Below, one piece after another: positions 56,802-64,000 of a stretch of 64,000 nucleotides of DNA. This stretch comes from Mesoflavibacter profundi (GTDB lineage: Bacteria; Bacteroidota; Bacteroidia; Flavobacteriales; Flavobacteriaceae), in the NCBI RefSeq assembly GCF_014764305.1, contig NZ_CP061703.1, forward strand, positions 695,501-759,500. The letters are read 5' to 3'. The notes below the pieces were generated by a model that saw nothing but the letters and a program-made list of their open reading frames with translations, ran no database searches and had not been told where the DNA came from. The position numbers were made by a program, and so were the translations under genes. Every line of letters starts with the position of its first letter. Positions within the stretch are counted from its first letter, which is position 1.

Positions 56802-57566
56802 ATGACGCACGAACTTAAAAAAGAAGGAAAGTTTAATTACATAGAAGTTGGTACAGGACAACCAATTATTATTCTTCATGGACTTATGGGCGGACTTAGT
56901 AACTTTGACGCCGTAACCTCTTATTTTAGTACAAAAGGTTACAAAATAATAATTCCCGAATTACCTGTTTATACGATGTCTTTACTTAAAACAAACGTGA
57001 AGGCATTTGCCAAATATTTATATGATTTTATAGACTTTAAGGGTTTAGATAATGTTATTTTATTAGGAAACTCTTTAGGTGGTCATATTGGACTTTACCA
57101 TACTAAGTTACATCCAGAAAAAGTAAAAGCTCTTGTAATCACAGGAAGTTCTGGTTTATATGAAAGCGCTATGGGAAGCGGTTATACAAAACGAAGTGAC
57201 TATGAAGTGATTAAGAAAAAAGCACAAGACGTTTTTTACGATCCAGAAGTAGCAACAAAAGAAATTGTAGACGAAGTTTACGAAACTGTAAACGACCGAA
57301 ATAAATTAATTAAAACCTTAGCCATCGCTAAAAGTGCTATAAGACACAATATGGCAAAAGACTTACCAAAAATGCAAACACCAACTTGTATTATTTGGGG
57401 AAAAAACGACACTGTAACGCCACCAGAAGTTGCAGATGAATTTAATAGTCTTTTACCAGATTCGGAATTATTTTGGATAGATAAATGTGGTCACGCAGCA
57501 ATGATGGAACATCCAGATACTTTTAACGACATCTTACATGCTTGGCTAAAAAAACGCGAGTTTTAA
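56802..57566 (+). CDS. Alpha/beta hydrolase
   Basis: 254 residues with an alpha/beta hydrolase fold. The oxyanion region is ILHGLMGGLSNF (about 25-36), the nucleophile elbow GNSLGGH (about 88-94, Ser), the acid probably Asp in WGKNDTVTP and the histidine in CGHAAMMEHPD. No signal peptide. It stands divergent to mraZ and 33 bp before engB. Substrate unknown; esterase or lactonase-like activity is a guess from the fold. Confidence 0.88.
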   Translation: MTHELKKEGKFNYIEVGTGQPIIILHGLMGGLSNFDAVTSYFSTKGYKIIIPELPVYTMSLLKTNVKAFAKYLYDFIDFKGLDNVILLGNSLGGHIGLYHTKLHPEKVKALVITGSSGLYESAMGSGYTKRSDYEVIKKKAQDVFYDPEVATKEIVDEVYETVNDRNKLIKTLAIAKSAIRHNMAKDLPKMQTPTCIIWGKNDTVTPPEVADEFNSLLPDSELFWIDKCGHAAMMEHPDTFNDILHAWLKKREF

Positions 57567-57585
57567 TTTTTCGCTTTCGCGGAAA
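57567..57585. repeat. Short palindromic intergenic element
   Basis: TTTTTCGCTTTCGCGGAAA is a near-palindrome around TTTC. A similar but weaker TTTCGCTTTTGCG lies at 13532-13544. It may be a dispersed flavobacterial element; only these two are seen here. Confidence 0.35.
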
Positions 57586-57599
57586 TAAAAACAAATCTA

Positions 57600-58211
57600 A
57601 TGCATATTAAATCTGCTACATTTGTAATGAGCAACTCTGATGTTGCTAAATGCCCTAAAGACAACTTACCAGAATACGCTTTTATTGGACGAAGCAATGT
57701 TGGTAAATCGTCTTTAATTAATATGCTATGCAACAGAAAAAGTCTTGCCAAAACTTCTGGAAGACCAGGAAAAACACAATTAATCAATCATTTTTTAATT
57801 AATGATAATTGGTTTTTGGTAGACTTACCAGGTTACGGTTATGCACGCGTTTCTAAAAGCACAAAAAAAGTATTTCAGAAGTTTATTACCGAATATTTTG
57901 ATAAACGAAGACAATTAGTAACTGCTTTTGTATTGGTAGACATTAGACATAAACCTCAACCCATAGATTTAGAGTTTATGGAATATTTAGGGCTTAACGG
58001 TATACCATTTTCTATAATTTTTACCAAAGCAGATAAACTTAAACCAAAAGCAATAGAACGACACGTAGAGGATTACAAAACTATTCTATTAGAAACTTGG
58101 GAAGACATGCCAAATTACTTTATTACATCGTCTAGTAAATCTATTGGTCAGGATGATGTCTTAAATTATATTGACGATTTAAACCTAAAATTATCAAATC
58201 AAGAAGATTAA
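57600..58211 (+). CDS. engB: Ribosome biogenesis GTP-binding protein EngB (YihA/YsxC)
   Basis: 203 residues; TRAFAC GTPase acting in late large-subunit assembly. G1 GRSNVGKSS, G3 DLPGYG and G4 TKADK are intact, and the SGRPGKTQLINHF switch is family-typical. Start ATG at 57600 gives MHIKSATFVMSNSD. It probably shares the transcript of the hydrolase. Confidence 0.96.
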   Translation: MHIKSATFVMSNSDVAKCPKDNLPEYAFIGRSNVGKSSLINMLCNRKSLAKTSGRPGKTQLINHFLINDNWFLVDLPGYGYARVSKSTKKVFQKFITEYFDKRRQLVTAFVLVDIRHKPQPIDLEFMEYLGLNGIPFSIIFTKADKLKPKAIERHVEDYKTILLETWEDMPNYFITSSSKSIGQDDVLNYIDDLNLKLSNQED

Positions 58212-58217
58212 AATTAT

Positions 58218-58247
58218 AAAAAAGACCGCATTTTGCGGTCTTTTATT
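58218..58247. terminator. Bidirectional terminator after engB
   Basis: AAAAGACCGCA pairs with TGCGGTCTTTT around TTT, between convergent genes. Confidence 0.88.
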
Positions 58248-58586
58248 TTATTCTTTTAGTTTTAAATCTAAGATTGTTAAAACTTCGGATTCTTCTTCGT
58301 TACCATCTTCATCTTCATAAACTTCGATAGATTTTTCAAAAGTAATAGCGAAGGTTTCGCCAATAAAGTCTTCTGTATCTAAATCGTACTTATCTAAAAC
58401 TTCATCATTAACATAATGAAAGGTCATTGTTGACGATTTCCCGTTTTGTGTTACAGAAAATTGATAGTTAAAATCTTCTTCTCCTTGATAAACACCAGTA
58501 ACTGTTTGATTAGTAAAAGGATTATAAAACCCAAATGATATTGCTGCAAATAATGCAATAATAGCAGTGATAAATTTTGTTTTCAT
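58248..58586 (-). CDS. Small secreted hypothetical protein
   Basis: 112 residues from the ATG at 58586 (MKTKFITAIIALFAAISFG). The upstream extension of the open frame (17 residues) precedes a clear signal peptide and was dropped. The mature part (about 85 residues) is acidic and beta-rich, with the string EDEDGNEEESE near the end. No known domain is recognised. No cysteine lipobox is seen, so it is likely periplasmic. Confidence 0.7.
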   Translation of the reverse strand: MKTKFITAIIALFAAISFGFYNPFTNQTVTGVYQGEEDFNYQFSVTQNGKSSTMTFHYVNDEVLDKYDLDTEDFIGETFAITFEKSIEVYEDEDGNEEESEVLTILDLKLKE

Positions 58587-58722
58587 TGTAATAAAATATA
58601 AAAATTGTTGTTGGTTTTTTGATCGGAAGTTTATCACCTCAAGTCCGATTGCTTTTAGTATTACAACCTAGTGTAATGACACGTGATTTATATTTTTATA
58701 CGTATTTAATATACTTTTTAGA

Positions 58723-59499
58723 TTACCATAATTTGGCTACAAAAAGATCAAAAACTTCTATTACAATTAAAATAATTATTATCCACTCTAAAGTACTACT
58801 TTCTCTATGATCCATGATATCTTTAAATAATTCTAAATTTTCTTTAATTATTTCTATTCTATCATGTATTACCCTGTATCTAACTTTTAAATCAAACGAA
58901 TTTTTTAAATCTGTATTTAGCTTATTTAATTGTTCGTTATCCCAAGTTATATCTGGTGAATCAAAAATATACAGATTTTCTGAGATTTTGTTTTTTATGT
59001 TTAATGTTTTACCAATAAAACGTTTTAATTTATGCCCAGAAATATCTAATTTACCTTTATTTTCTAAATACAACGTGTGTTGATGTGTTTGTTCTAAAAG
59101 CTCTTCTGTGATTTCTGAATATCTATCTAACGCTACACTTTGCGAAGCATATAACATTACTAATCTTATCATTTCTTGATCTAGATTTGGTAATTCTATA
59201 TGATTAAATTGTACTTTTAAAGTGTTAGGCTTTACCAATACTTCTGTTGCTTCAGAGAGTTTTTCTGAAAAATAATTAGATGTATTTGGTTTAATTTGTT
59301 TTAATAAATCTTCTATATTTTGAGAAGACATATTAAAAAAGCTAACCATACCATATTGAAACATATAGACAAATGCATTGTCTTGGTATTTGTAGAATAA
59401 CTCATCACTATCCTGAAACAGCAACTGATAAGACAGTTGCTGTTTGCAAGATTTTATGTTTATACTACTAGCTACTTGATATGCGACTACTTTGTACAT
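58723..59499 (-). CDS. RMD1/YagE family protein (DUF155)
   Basis: 258 residues. N-terminal mixed alpha/beta part with FVYMFQYGMVSFFNMS, then a helical part with DRYSEITEELLEQTHQH, and one C-terminal membrane helix preceded by HRESSTLEWIIIILIVIEVF. This layout matches the RMD1/DUF155 family; members in yeast act in mitochondria, while bacterial function is unknown. It follows the acidic protein with no gap and may be the last gene of the polyamine transcript. Confidence 0.8.
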   Translation of the reverse strand: MYKVVAYQVASSINIKSCKQQLSYQLLFQDSDELFYKYQDNAFVYMFQYGMVSFFNMSSQNIEDLLKQIKPNTSNYFSEKLSEATEVLVKPNTLKVQFNHIELPNLDQEMIRLVMLYASQSVALDRYSEITEELLEQTHQHTLYLENKGKLDISGHKLKRFIGKTLNIKNKISENLYIFDSPDITWDNEQLNKLNTDLKNSFDLKVRYRVIHDRIEIIKENLELFKDIMDHRESSTLEWIIIILIVIEVFDLFVAKLW

Positions 59500-59823
59500 T
59501 TAAAAATCATCATCCTGCTCTTCGCTAGGTTCTATATCTGGATCTTGTATTGCATCTGGATCGTCATTATCGAAGTCTTCGTAATCATCTTCGTCATAAT
59601 TTTCCATAGTTTTTACAAGCTTAGTACTTACTTTTACTAAGTACTTTGTGTCTTCTGTTGTTACTTCTACAGCTTCTACCAATTCGTTTTTAGCATTTCT
59701 AAATTCGATAATATGATCTTCGTCATAACCATCTGGATATTTATCTACTAAAAGTTTTAATATTTCGGGTGTTAGCTTTTTAAAATCTACGATAACGCGT
59801 TTTAAATTGTCTGGTTTTCTCAT
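59500..59823 (-). CDS. Acidic hypothetical protein
   Basis: 107 residues. The first 70 look folded (KRVIVDFKKLTPEILKLLVDKYPDG), the last 35 are almost wholly Asp/Glu (DEDDYEDFDNDDPDAI and onward). No known domain is recognised. It begins 53 bp after the deoxyhypusine-synthase-like gene and ends where the RMD1 gene starts, so it is likely part of the same transcript. Function unknown. Confidence 0.75.
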   Translation of the reverse strand: MRKPDNLKRVIVDFKKLTPEILKLLVDKYPDGYDEDHIIEFRNAKNELVEAVEVTTEDTKYLVKVSTKLVKTMENYDEDDYEDFDNDDPDAIQDPDIEPSEEQDDDF

Positions 59824-59876
59824 GGGATAAGTTGACTGTTTGTGTTGTATTGTTTATTAAATGTAAATTAATTTTT

Positions 59877-60851
59877 TTACCAACCCAAAATGTAAGCGAA
59901 AATTAATGGCGCTACTATTGTTGCATCACTTTCTACTATAAACTTTGGTGTATCTATGTCTAATTTTCCCCAAGTTATTTTTTCGTTAGGAACTGCTCCA
60001 GAATACGATCCATAACTTGTTGTAGAATCACTTATTTGACAGAAGTAACTCCAAAACGGTGTATCTGTACGCTCCATATCTTGATAAAGCATAGGCACAA
60101 CACAGATAGGGAAATCTCCTGCAATTCCTCCTCCAATTTGGAAGAAACCAATTCCGTTTTGAGAATTTTCTGTGTACCAATCTGCTAAAAAGGTCATATA
60201 CTCTATACCAGACTTCATTGTGCTAGCTTTAAGTTCTCCTTTTAATACATAGCTTGCAAAAATATTACCCATTGTACTGTCTTCCCAACCTGGAACAACT
60301 ATTGGTAAATTTTTCTCTGCTGCTGCGTACATCCAAGAGTCTTTTAAATCTATTTCGTAATATTCTTCTAAAACTCCAGAAAGTAACATTTTATACATAT
60401 ATTCATGAGGAAAATAGCGTTCGCCATTAGCTTCGGCATCTTTCCAAATCTTATAGATATGCTCTTGTAATCTTCTAAAAGCTTCTTCTTCTGGAATACA
60501 AGTATCTGTAACACGATTTAAACCTTTTTCTAATAAATCCCATTCGTCTTGCGGCGTTAAATCGCGGTAATTAGGCACACGTTTGTAATGTGAATGCGCA
60601 ACAAGATTCATAATATCTTCTTCTAGATTTGCTCCAGTACAGCTTATTATTTGAACCTTATCTTGACGAATCATTTCTGCAAAACTTTTACCTAATTCAG
60701 CTGTACTCATTGCTCCAGCAAGAGACACTAACATTTTAGCTTTTTTATCTAATTGTGCTTCGTATCCTTTTGCTGCATCTACAAGAGCTGCTGCATTAAA
60801 GTGCAAATAATGGTGTTGTATAAATTGTGAAATTGGTCCTTTAGTACTCAT
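59877..60851 (-). CDS. Deoxyhypusine synthase-like protein (candidate homospermidine synthase)
   Basis: 324 residues of the deoxyhypusine synthase family, which moves an aminobutyl group with NAD. The lysine that carries the intermediate in eukaryotic enzymes is kept (WGK, Lys296), as are SCTGANLEEDIMN, GWEDSTMGN and GGGIAGDFPI. Bacteria lack eIF5A, so a small amine is the likely acceptor. It overlaps speB by 11 bp behind speA, which supplies putrescine. Joining two putrescines would give homospermidine, a main polyamine of flavobacteria. The reaction is inferred, not shown. Confidence 0.85.
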   Translation of the reverse strand: MSTKGPISQFIQHHYLHFNAAALVDAAKGYEAQLDKKAKMLVSLAGAMSTAELGKSFAEMIRQDKVQIISCTGANLEEDIMNLVAHSHYKRVPNYRDLTPQDEWDLLEKGLNRVTDTCIPEEEAFRRLQEHIYKIWKDAEANGERYFPHEYMYKMLLSGVLEEYYEIDLKDSWMYAAAEKNLPIVVPGWEDSTMGNIFASYVLKGELKASTMKSGIEYMTFLADWYTENSQNGIGFFQIGGGIAGDFPICVVPMLYQDMERTDTPFWSYFCQISDSTTSYGSYSGAVPNEKITWGKLDIDTPKFIVESDATIVAPLIFAYILGW

Positions 60852-61779
60852 CGTCTTCGTTATATTTTGTACTGTTACTTTTATGTTTATTGTTTTCGTA
60901 AGTATTGTCGTAATCGTCGTCTACATCTTCATCTAAAAACTTATAGCTTAGCATTTTATAATATAATTTTGCTGCTAAAAAGTCTGAAGATTTTTCATTT
61001 TTATTTGGACAAAGTTCTACTATATCAAAACCTACTACATTTTTTTCTTCAAAAACTTGTTTTAAAAAGTCTAAGGTCTCGTACCATAATAATCCACCTG
61101 GTTCTGGCGTGCCTGTACTTGGCATTATTGAAGGATCAAACACGTCTAAATCTATTGTTATAAATACATTTTCTGTCATTTGATCTATCGCATTGTCCAT
61201 CCAAGCGCTATCGTCTACCATTTCGTGAGCGAAGTATGTTTTTTCTTCGTCCATTACAGTTTTTTCTATAGCATCCATAGATCTAATTCCTACTTGGATT
61301 AGATTTGTGGTTTGACTTGCCTCATAAACTGCACAAGCATGGTTACATTTTGAGCCTTCATACTCTTTACGTAAATCTGCATGCGCATCTAATTGTAATA
61401 CGGTTAAGTTAGGAAACATATCGTTAAATGCACGTATTGTACCTATAGAAATTGAATGTTCGCCACCAAAAATAGTTACAAACTTATTTTTCTTAATGTA
61501 CTTTTTGGTTACCTCATGTACCGCATCTACCATTGCTTCTGGAGAACTGTTTTCTGTTACAGCGTCTGCCAGATACACACCTTGTTGATATACTTCTGTA
61601 TCTGTTTCTATATCATACAACTCCATATTAGCCGAAGCATCTAAAAAGGCTTCTGGTCCTTTATCTGCTCCTTTTTGCCATGTACTTGTACCATCGTAAG
61701 GTACTGGTATTAAAACAATCTTTGCTTGTTCTAATTTTGCGAATTCCTCAGGAATTCCTGCATACGTTTTAGTTTGCAT
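60841..61779 (-). CDS. speB: Agmatinase (ureohydrolase family)
   Basis: 312 residues; would split agmatine into putrescine and urea. The two-manganese site is complete: GGEHSIS, DAHADLR and TIDLDVFDPS with GTPEPGG after it. The C-terminus adds an acidic/Asn-rich tail of about 30 residues (DVDDDYDNTYENN...) not needed for the fold. It overlaps speA and the following gene by 11 bp each, so all three are translationally coupled. Confidence 0.92.
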   Translation of the reverse strand: MQTKTYAGIPEEFAKLEQAKIVLIPVPYDGTSTWQKGADKGPEAFLDASANMELYDIETDTEVYQQGVYLADAVTENSSPEAMVDAVHEVTKKYIKKNKFVTIFGGEHSISIGTIRAFNDMFPNLTVLQLDAHADLRKEYEGSKCNHACAVYEASQTTNLIQVGIRSMDAIEKTVMDEEKTYFAHEMVDDSAWMDNAIDQMTENVFITIDLDVFDPSIMPSTGTPEPGGLLWYETLDFLKQVFEEKNVVGFDIVELCPNKNEKSSDFLAAKLYYKMLSYKFLDEDVDDDYDNTYENNKHKSNSTKYNEDDEY

Positions 61780-63166
61780 AACCTAAAATTTTAAGTAAGT
61801 CTTCACTTTTTTGTTGTTCTGAAAATAATTGTGTTTTGATGTTTCCATCCTTGTCTTTATCTATTAAAATATGTTTTGGACTTGGTATTAAACAGTGTTG
61901 TAAACCGCCAAATCCTCCAATAGTTTCTTGATATGCGCCTGTATTAAAAAAACCTATATATAATGGTTTGTCCTTATTATATTTTGGTAAGTAAATAGCA
62001 TTCATGTGCTGTTCACTATTATAATAATCGTCACTATCACAGGTTAATCCACCAAGCAATACACGCTCGTAACTATCGTTCCAGCGATTTATTGGCAACA
62101 TTATAAATCGTTTGTTTATTGCCCAAGTATCTGGTAATGTAGTTATGAAAGATGAATTAATCATATTCCATTTTTCACGATCATTTTGTTGTTTTTGGTA
62201 TAATACTTTATAGATTGCTCCGCCACTTTCTCCTACTGTAAAGCTTCCAAATTCTGTAAAAATATTTGGTACGTCTACACCTTCATCTTCACAAGTTTGT
62301 TGAATTTGATTAATAATTTCGTCTATCATATATTCGTAATCAAACTCGAAAGCTAAAGAGTTTTTTATAGGAAATCCACCACCAATATTTAAACTATCTA
62401 ATGTTGGACAAATCTTTTTTAAACTTACATATACGCGTAAACATTTTAAAAGCTCGTTCCAATAATAGGCATTATCTCTAATTCCTGTATTTATAAAAAA
62501 GTGAAGCATTTTAAGCTCTACTTTTGGATTGTCTTTGATTTGGCTTTTATAAAACGGTACAATGTTTTTGTATCCAATACCTAATCTTGAGGTATAAAAC
62601 TCAAATTTTGGCTCTTCTTCAGAAGCTATTCTTATTCCTACTTTAAAGTTGGTATTTATTTCTTCTGATAATAAATCTATTTCTTCATAATTATCTATTA
62701 TTGGTATACAATTATGATGTCCATTATTTATTAACCTAGCAATATTTGTTACATATTGCTCGCGTTTAAAACCGTTACTAATTACAAAAGTATCGTTTGT
62801 AATTTTACCTTCTTTTTTAAGGGTTTCTACTATATCAATATCAAAAGCAGAAGAGGTTTCTATATGAATATCATTTTTTAAAGCTTCATTTAAAACGTGC
62901 TTAAAGTGAGAACTTTTTGTACAATAACAATAGTTATATTTTCCTTTGTAATCATGCTTTTCTATTGCATTGGCAAACCATTGCTTAGCACGATTTATAT
63001 TATTTGATATTTGAGGCAAATAGGTAAACTTTAATGGCGCACCATATTGCTCTACCAACTCCATTAAGTTGATATCATGAAATTGTAATGTCTTGTCGTT
63101 TAATGCAAACTCTTCTTGTGGAAAATCAAAAGTCTGATTAATTAAATCTATGTATTTAGTATTCAT
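61769..63166 (-). CDS. speA: Arginine decarboxylase-like protein (alanine-racemase fold, short form)
   Basis: 465 residues, far shorter than E. coli SpeA (658), fold-type III PLP enzyme. Predicted PLP lysine is Lys84 (YCTKSSH); GGGFP and the catalytic LGGLTCDSDD are present. Two usual sites differ: the HFHxGS stretch reads HFFINTG (222-228; Phe224 for the PLP-stacking His) and the phosphate-binding EPGR reads EFGS (305-308). Substrate arginine is inferred from the speB partner. First gene of the polyamine operon. Confidence 0.85.
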   Translation of the reverse strand: MNTKYIDLINQTFDFPQEEFALNDKTLQFHDINLMELVEQYGAPLKFTYLPQISNNINRAKQWFANAIEKHDYKGKYNYCYCTKSSHFKHVLNEALKNDIHIETSSAFDIDIVETLKKEGKITNDTFVISNGFKREQYVTNIARLINNGHHNCIPIIDNYEEIDLLSEEINTNFKVGIRIASEEEPKFEFYTSRLGIGYKNIVPFYKSQIKDNPKVELKMLHFFINTGIRDNAYYWNELLKCLRVYVSLKKICPTLDSLNIGGGFPIKNSLAFEFDYEYMIDEIINQIQQTCEDEGVDVPNIFTEFGSFTVGESGGAIYKVLYQKQQNDREKWNMINSSFITTLPDTWAINKRFIMLPINRWNDSYERVLLGGLTCDSDDYYNSEQHMNAIYLPKYNKDKPLYIGFFNTGAYQETIGGFGGLQHCLIPSPKHILIDKDKDGNIKTQLFSEQQKSEDLLKILGYAN

Positions 63167-63271
63167 TAATTATTTTTTAATAAAGTATGTAATAAAGGAT
63201 TAAAACAGTGTTTAATTACTGTTAAAAAAATAATAAGAATACAATTCAGATTTGAATTTTCAAGTCATAAG

Positions 63272-63398
63272 TTGGCACAAAGCCAAGCTCATGCTGACTA
63301 GCATAAATTGAAGTGAATGCGGAAGTTAGCTTTAAAATTCGGTCGCTTAATCTGTAAGCAGCTTTTGAATATGACTTCCTAATTTTCAAAAGCCCGAA
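63272..63398 (-). ncRNA. Candidate structured leader RNA of the speA operon
   Basis: Reading the minus strand, a 5-bp stem P1 (63394-63398 with 63338-63342) encloses P2 (63385-63393 with 63361-63369, 9 bp perfect) and P3 (63355-63359 with 63345-63349, 5 bp) with linkers of only 0, 1 and 2 nt: a compact three-way junction. The P2 loop (63374-63379) can pair with 63321-63326 (6 bp). Two more hairpins follow (63291-63304; 63272-63286). GC here is about 35 percent against roughly 20 in the flanks. No riboswitch class known to me fits. Confidence 0.5.
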
Positions 63399-63437
63399 CA
63401 TAGAAACAGTATTCAAAATGTTCAGCTAAATATGTGA

Positions 63438-63466
63438 CAAATGTAATTTATTTTTTGACACACAAA
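63438..63466 (-). promoter_or_regulatory. Promoter of the polyamine operon
   Basis: On the minus strand TTTG (63463-63466), 17 bp and TACATTTG (63438-63445). It would give a leader of about 260 nt before the speA ATG. Confidence 0.6.
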
Positions 63467-63573
63467 ACTTTTTTGATTTTTTTTTTGAAATTATTTTTAT
63501 GTAACCATTGTAACTTACTTTAGTTGTAAGATTTATTAATTTAGACGACTAATTTTTTGGTAAAACAATTTAC

Positions 63574-64000
63574 ATGACTAAATATTTAGATGCTTTTATT
63601 AATGGATTTAATGGCACATTAAATTGGACTTATAAATCTATAATCTTTGATGTTGCTTGGTACAACAACTATTTTTGGGGATTAATCCTTATATCTTTAA
63701 TAGTTTGGGGATTAGAAATTGTGTTTCCTTGGCGTAAAAATCAATCTGTCTTTAGAAAAGATTTTTGGCTAGATGTATTTTACATGTTTTTTAATTTTTT
63801 TGTGTTTAGCATTATAATTAGTGGCTTTTACAAAGTATTAAGTGTACTGTTTTCTGAATTTAATATTACAGCAAGTAGCTTAAGTTTAATTAATATCTCT
63901 AATTGGCATCCTATTTTACAACTACTTATTTTCTTTGTGATTTTAGACTTTGTACAATGGTTTACTCATGTATTATTACATCGTTACGAGGTATTATGGA
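63574..64000 (+). CDS. Sterol desaturase / fatty acid hydroxylase family protein (partial, N-terminal part)
   Basis: The frame starts at ATG 63574 (MTKYLDAFINGFNGTLNW) and is open to the window end (142 codons). Hydrophobic segments at about 29-47, 70-90 and 115-130 indicate a membrane protein. The last part reads ILDFVQWFTHVLLHRYEVLW, matching the first histidine box (D-F-x-x-W/Y-x-x-H-x-x-x-H) of the di-iron fatty acid hydroxylase family. The remaining boxes lie outside. Substrate unknown. Confidence 0.8.
   Translation, partial: MTKYLDAFINGFNGTLNWTYKSIIFDVAWYNNYFWGLILISLIVWGLEIVFPWRKNQSVFRKDFWLDVFYMFFNFFVFSIIISGFYKVLSVLFSEFNITASSLSLINISNWHPILQLLIFFVILDFVQWFTHVLLHRYEVLW

Larger units (their letters stand above)
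63167..63573. other. Intergenic region upstream of speA, carrying its long leader
   Basis: The 407 bp have no gene. The minus-strand speA promoter lies at 63438-63466 and a structured leader at 63272-63398 (both listed). A hairpin AACAGT/ACTGTT (63204-63209, 63218-63223) lies closer to speA; it is not followed by T on the minus strand. The right part (63470-63573) is very AT-rich and must hold the promoter of the rightward gene, with a weak -7 TACTTTAG (63516-63523). Confidence 0.6.

Noticed and set aside
58619-58810. 63-codon plus-strand frame
   Set aside because: It overlaps the end of the RMD1-family gene and an intergenic stretch; no signal of a real protein.
61456-61644. 62-codon plus-strand frame opposite speB
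   Set aside because: Shadow of the speB metal-site region, Cys/Tyr/Phe-rich as expected from the complement of AT-rich coding DNA.
63204-63223. Terminator or attenuator between the speA leader and speA
   Set aside because: The 6-bp stem is preceded, not followed, by the T run on the speA strand; only a weak 4-bp stem precedes that T run.

Overview
The window is a stretch of chromosome from a member of the Flavobacteriaceae (Bacteroidota). It is strongly AT-rich and its promoters match the Bacteroidota consensus (TTTG, about 19 bp, TAnnTTTG). Start codons lack Shine-Dalgarno sequences. It carries type IX secretion genes (porT, a CHU_C-type sorted protein), a short primary sigma factor without region 1.1, a Bacteroidota-type ppc, and a complete dcw cluster with a meso-DAP type MurE. 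No phage, insertion sequence, CRISPR array or rRNA operon was found; one tRNA gene (Arg, anticodon TCG) is present.

Layout. 1-8.4 kb: nitrogen assimilation, with gltB-gltD on the minus strand divergent from a porin-amt pair on the plus strand. The intergenic region between them holds two near-identical ACCCT-type dyads. 8.5-16 kb: ppc, metK behind a SAM-II-like riboswitch, rsmG, an acyl-lipid desaturase and an aspartate aminotransferase. 15.9-16.75 kb: three tandem small membrane-protein paralogues, the third broken by an in-frame TGA. 16.9-24 kb: a large T9SS-exported PKD protein, the trkA-trkH potassium system and ubiE-porT. 24-31 kb: a SpoU-type RNA methyltransferase, a TamL/BamA-like outer-membrane lipoprotein, fbaA, accD (without its zinc-ribbon cysteines) and an orphan PAS histidine kinase. 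31-38.8 kb: rpsO, pnp, proC-proB-proA, rpoD and rpe. 38.8-40.9 kb: CBS-pair protein, MtfA-like peptidase, tRNA-Arg and a YqeY-family protein. 41-56.5 kb: the whole dcw cluster on the minus strand, mraZ-rsmH-ftsL-ftsI-murE-mraY-murD-ftsW-murG-murC-ftsQ-ftsA-ftsZ, behind a promoter overlaid by three 10-bp direct repeats that look like the MraZ operator. 56.8-58.6 kb: an alpha/beta hydrolase, EngB and a small secreted protein. 58.7-63.5 kb: a minus-strand polyamine operon, speA-speB-deoxyhypusine-synthase-like, followed by an acidic protein and an RMD1-family protein. 63.57 kb to the end: the start of a fatty-acid-hydroxylase/sterol-desaturase gene.

The most interesting points are: (1) the roughly 260-nt leader of the polyamine operon, which is GC-rich for this genome and folds into a compact three-way junction with a possible loop pseudoknot, a candidate cis-regulatory RNA with no class I recognise; (2) the operon itself, which suggests an arginine, agmatine, putrescine, homospermidine route using a deoxyhypusine synthase homologue and an atypical speA; (3) the SAM-II-like leader of metK with a 9-bp alternative pairing; (4) the MraZ operator repeats; (5) AccD without its Cys4 zinc ribbon; (6) the ACCCT dyads at the nitrogen locus. 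All assignments come from reading the sequence; no database search was run.
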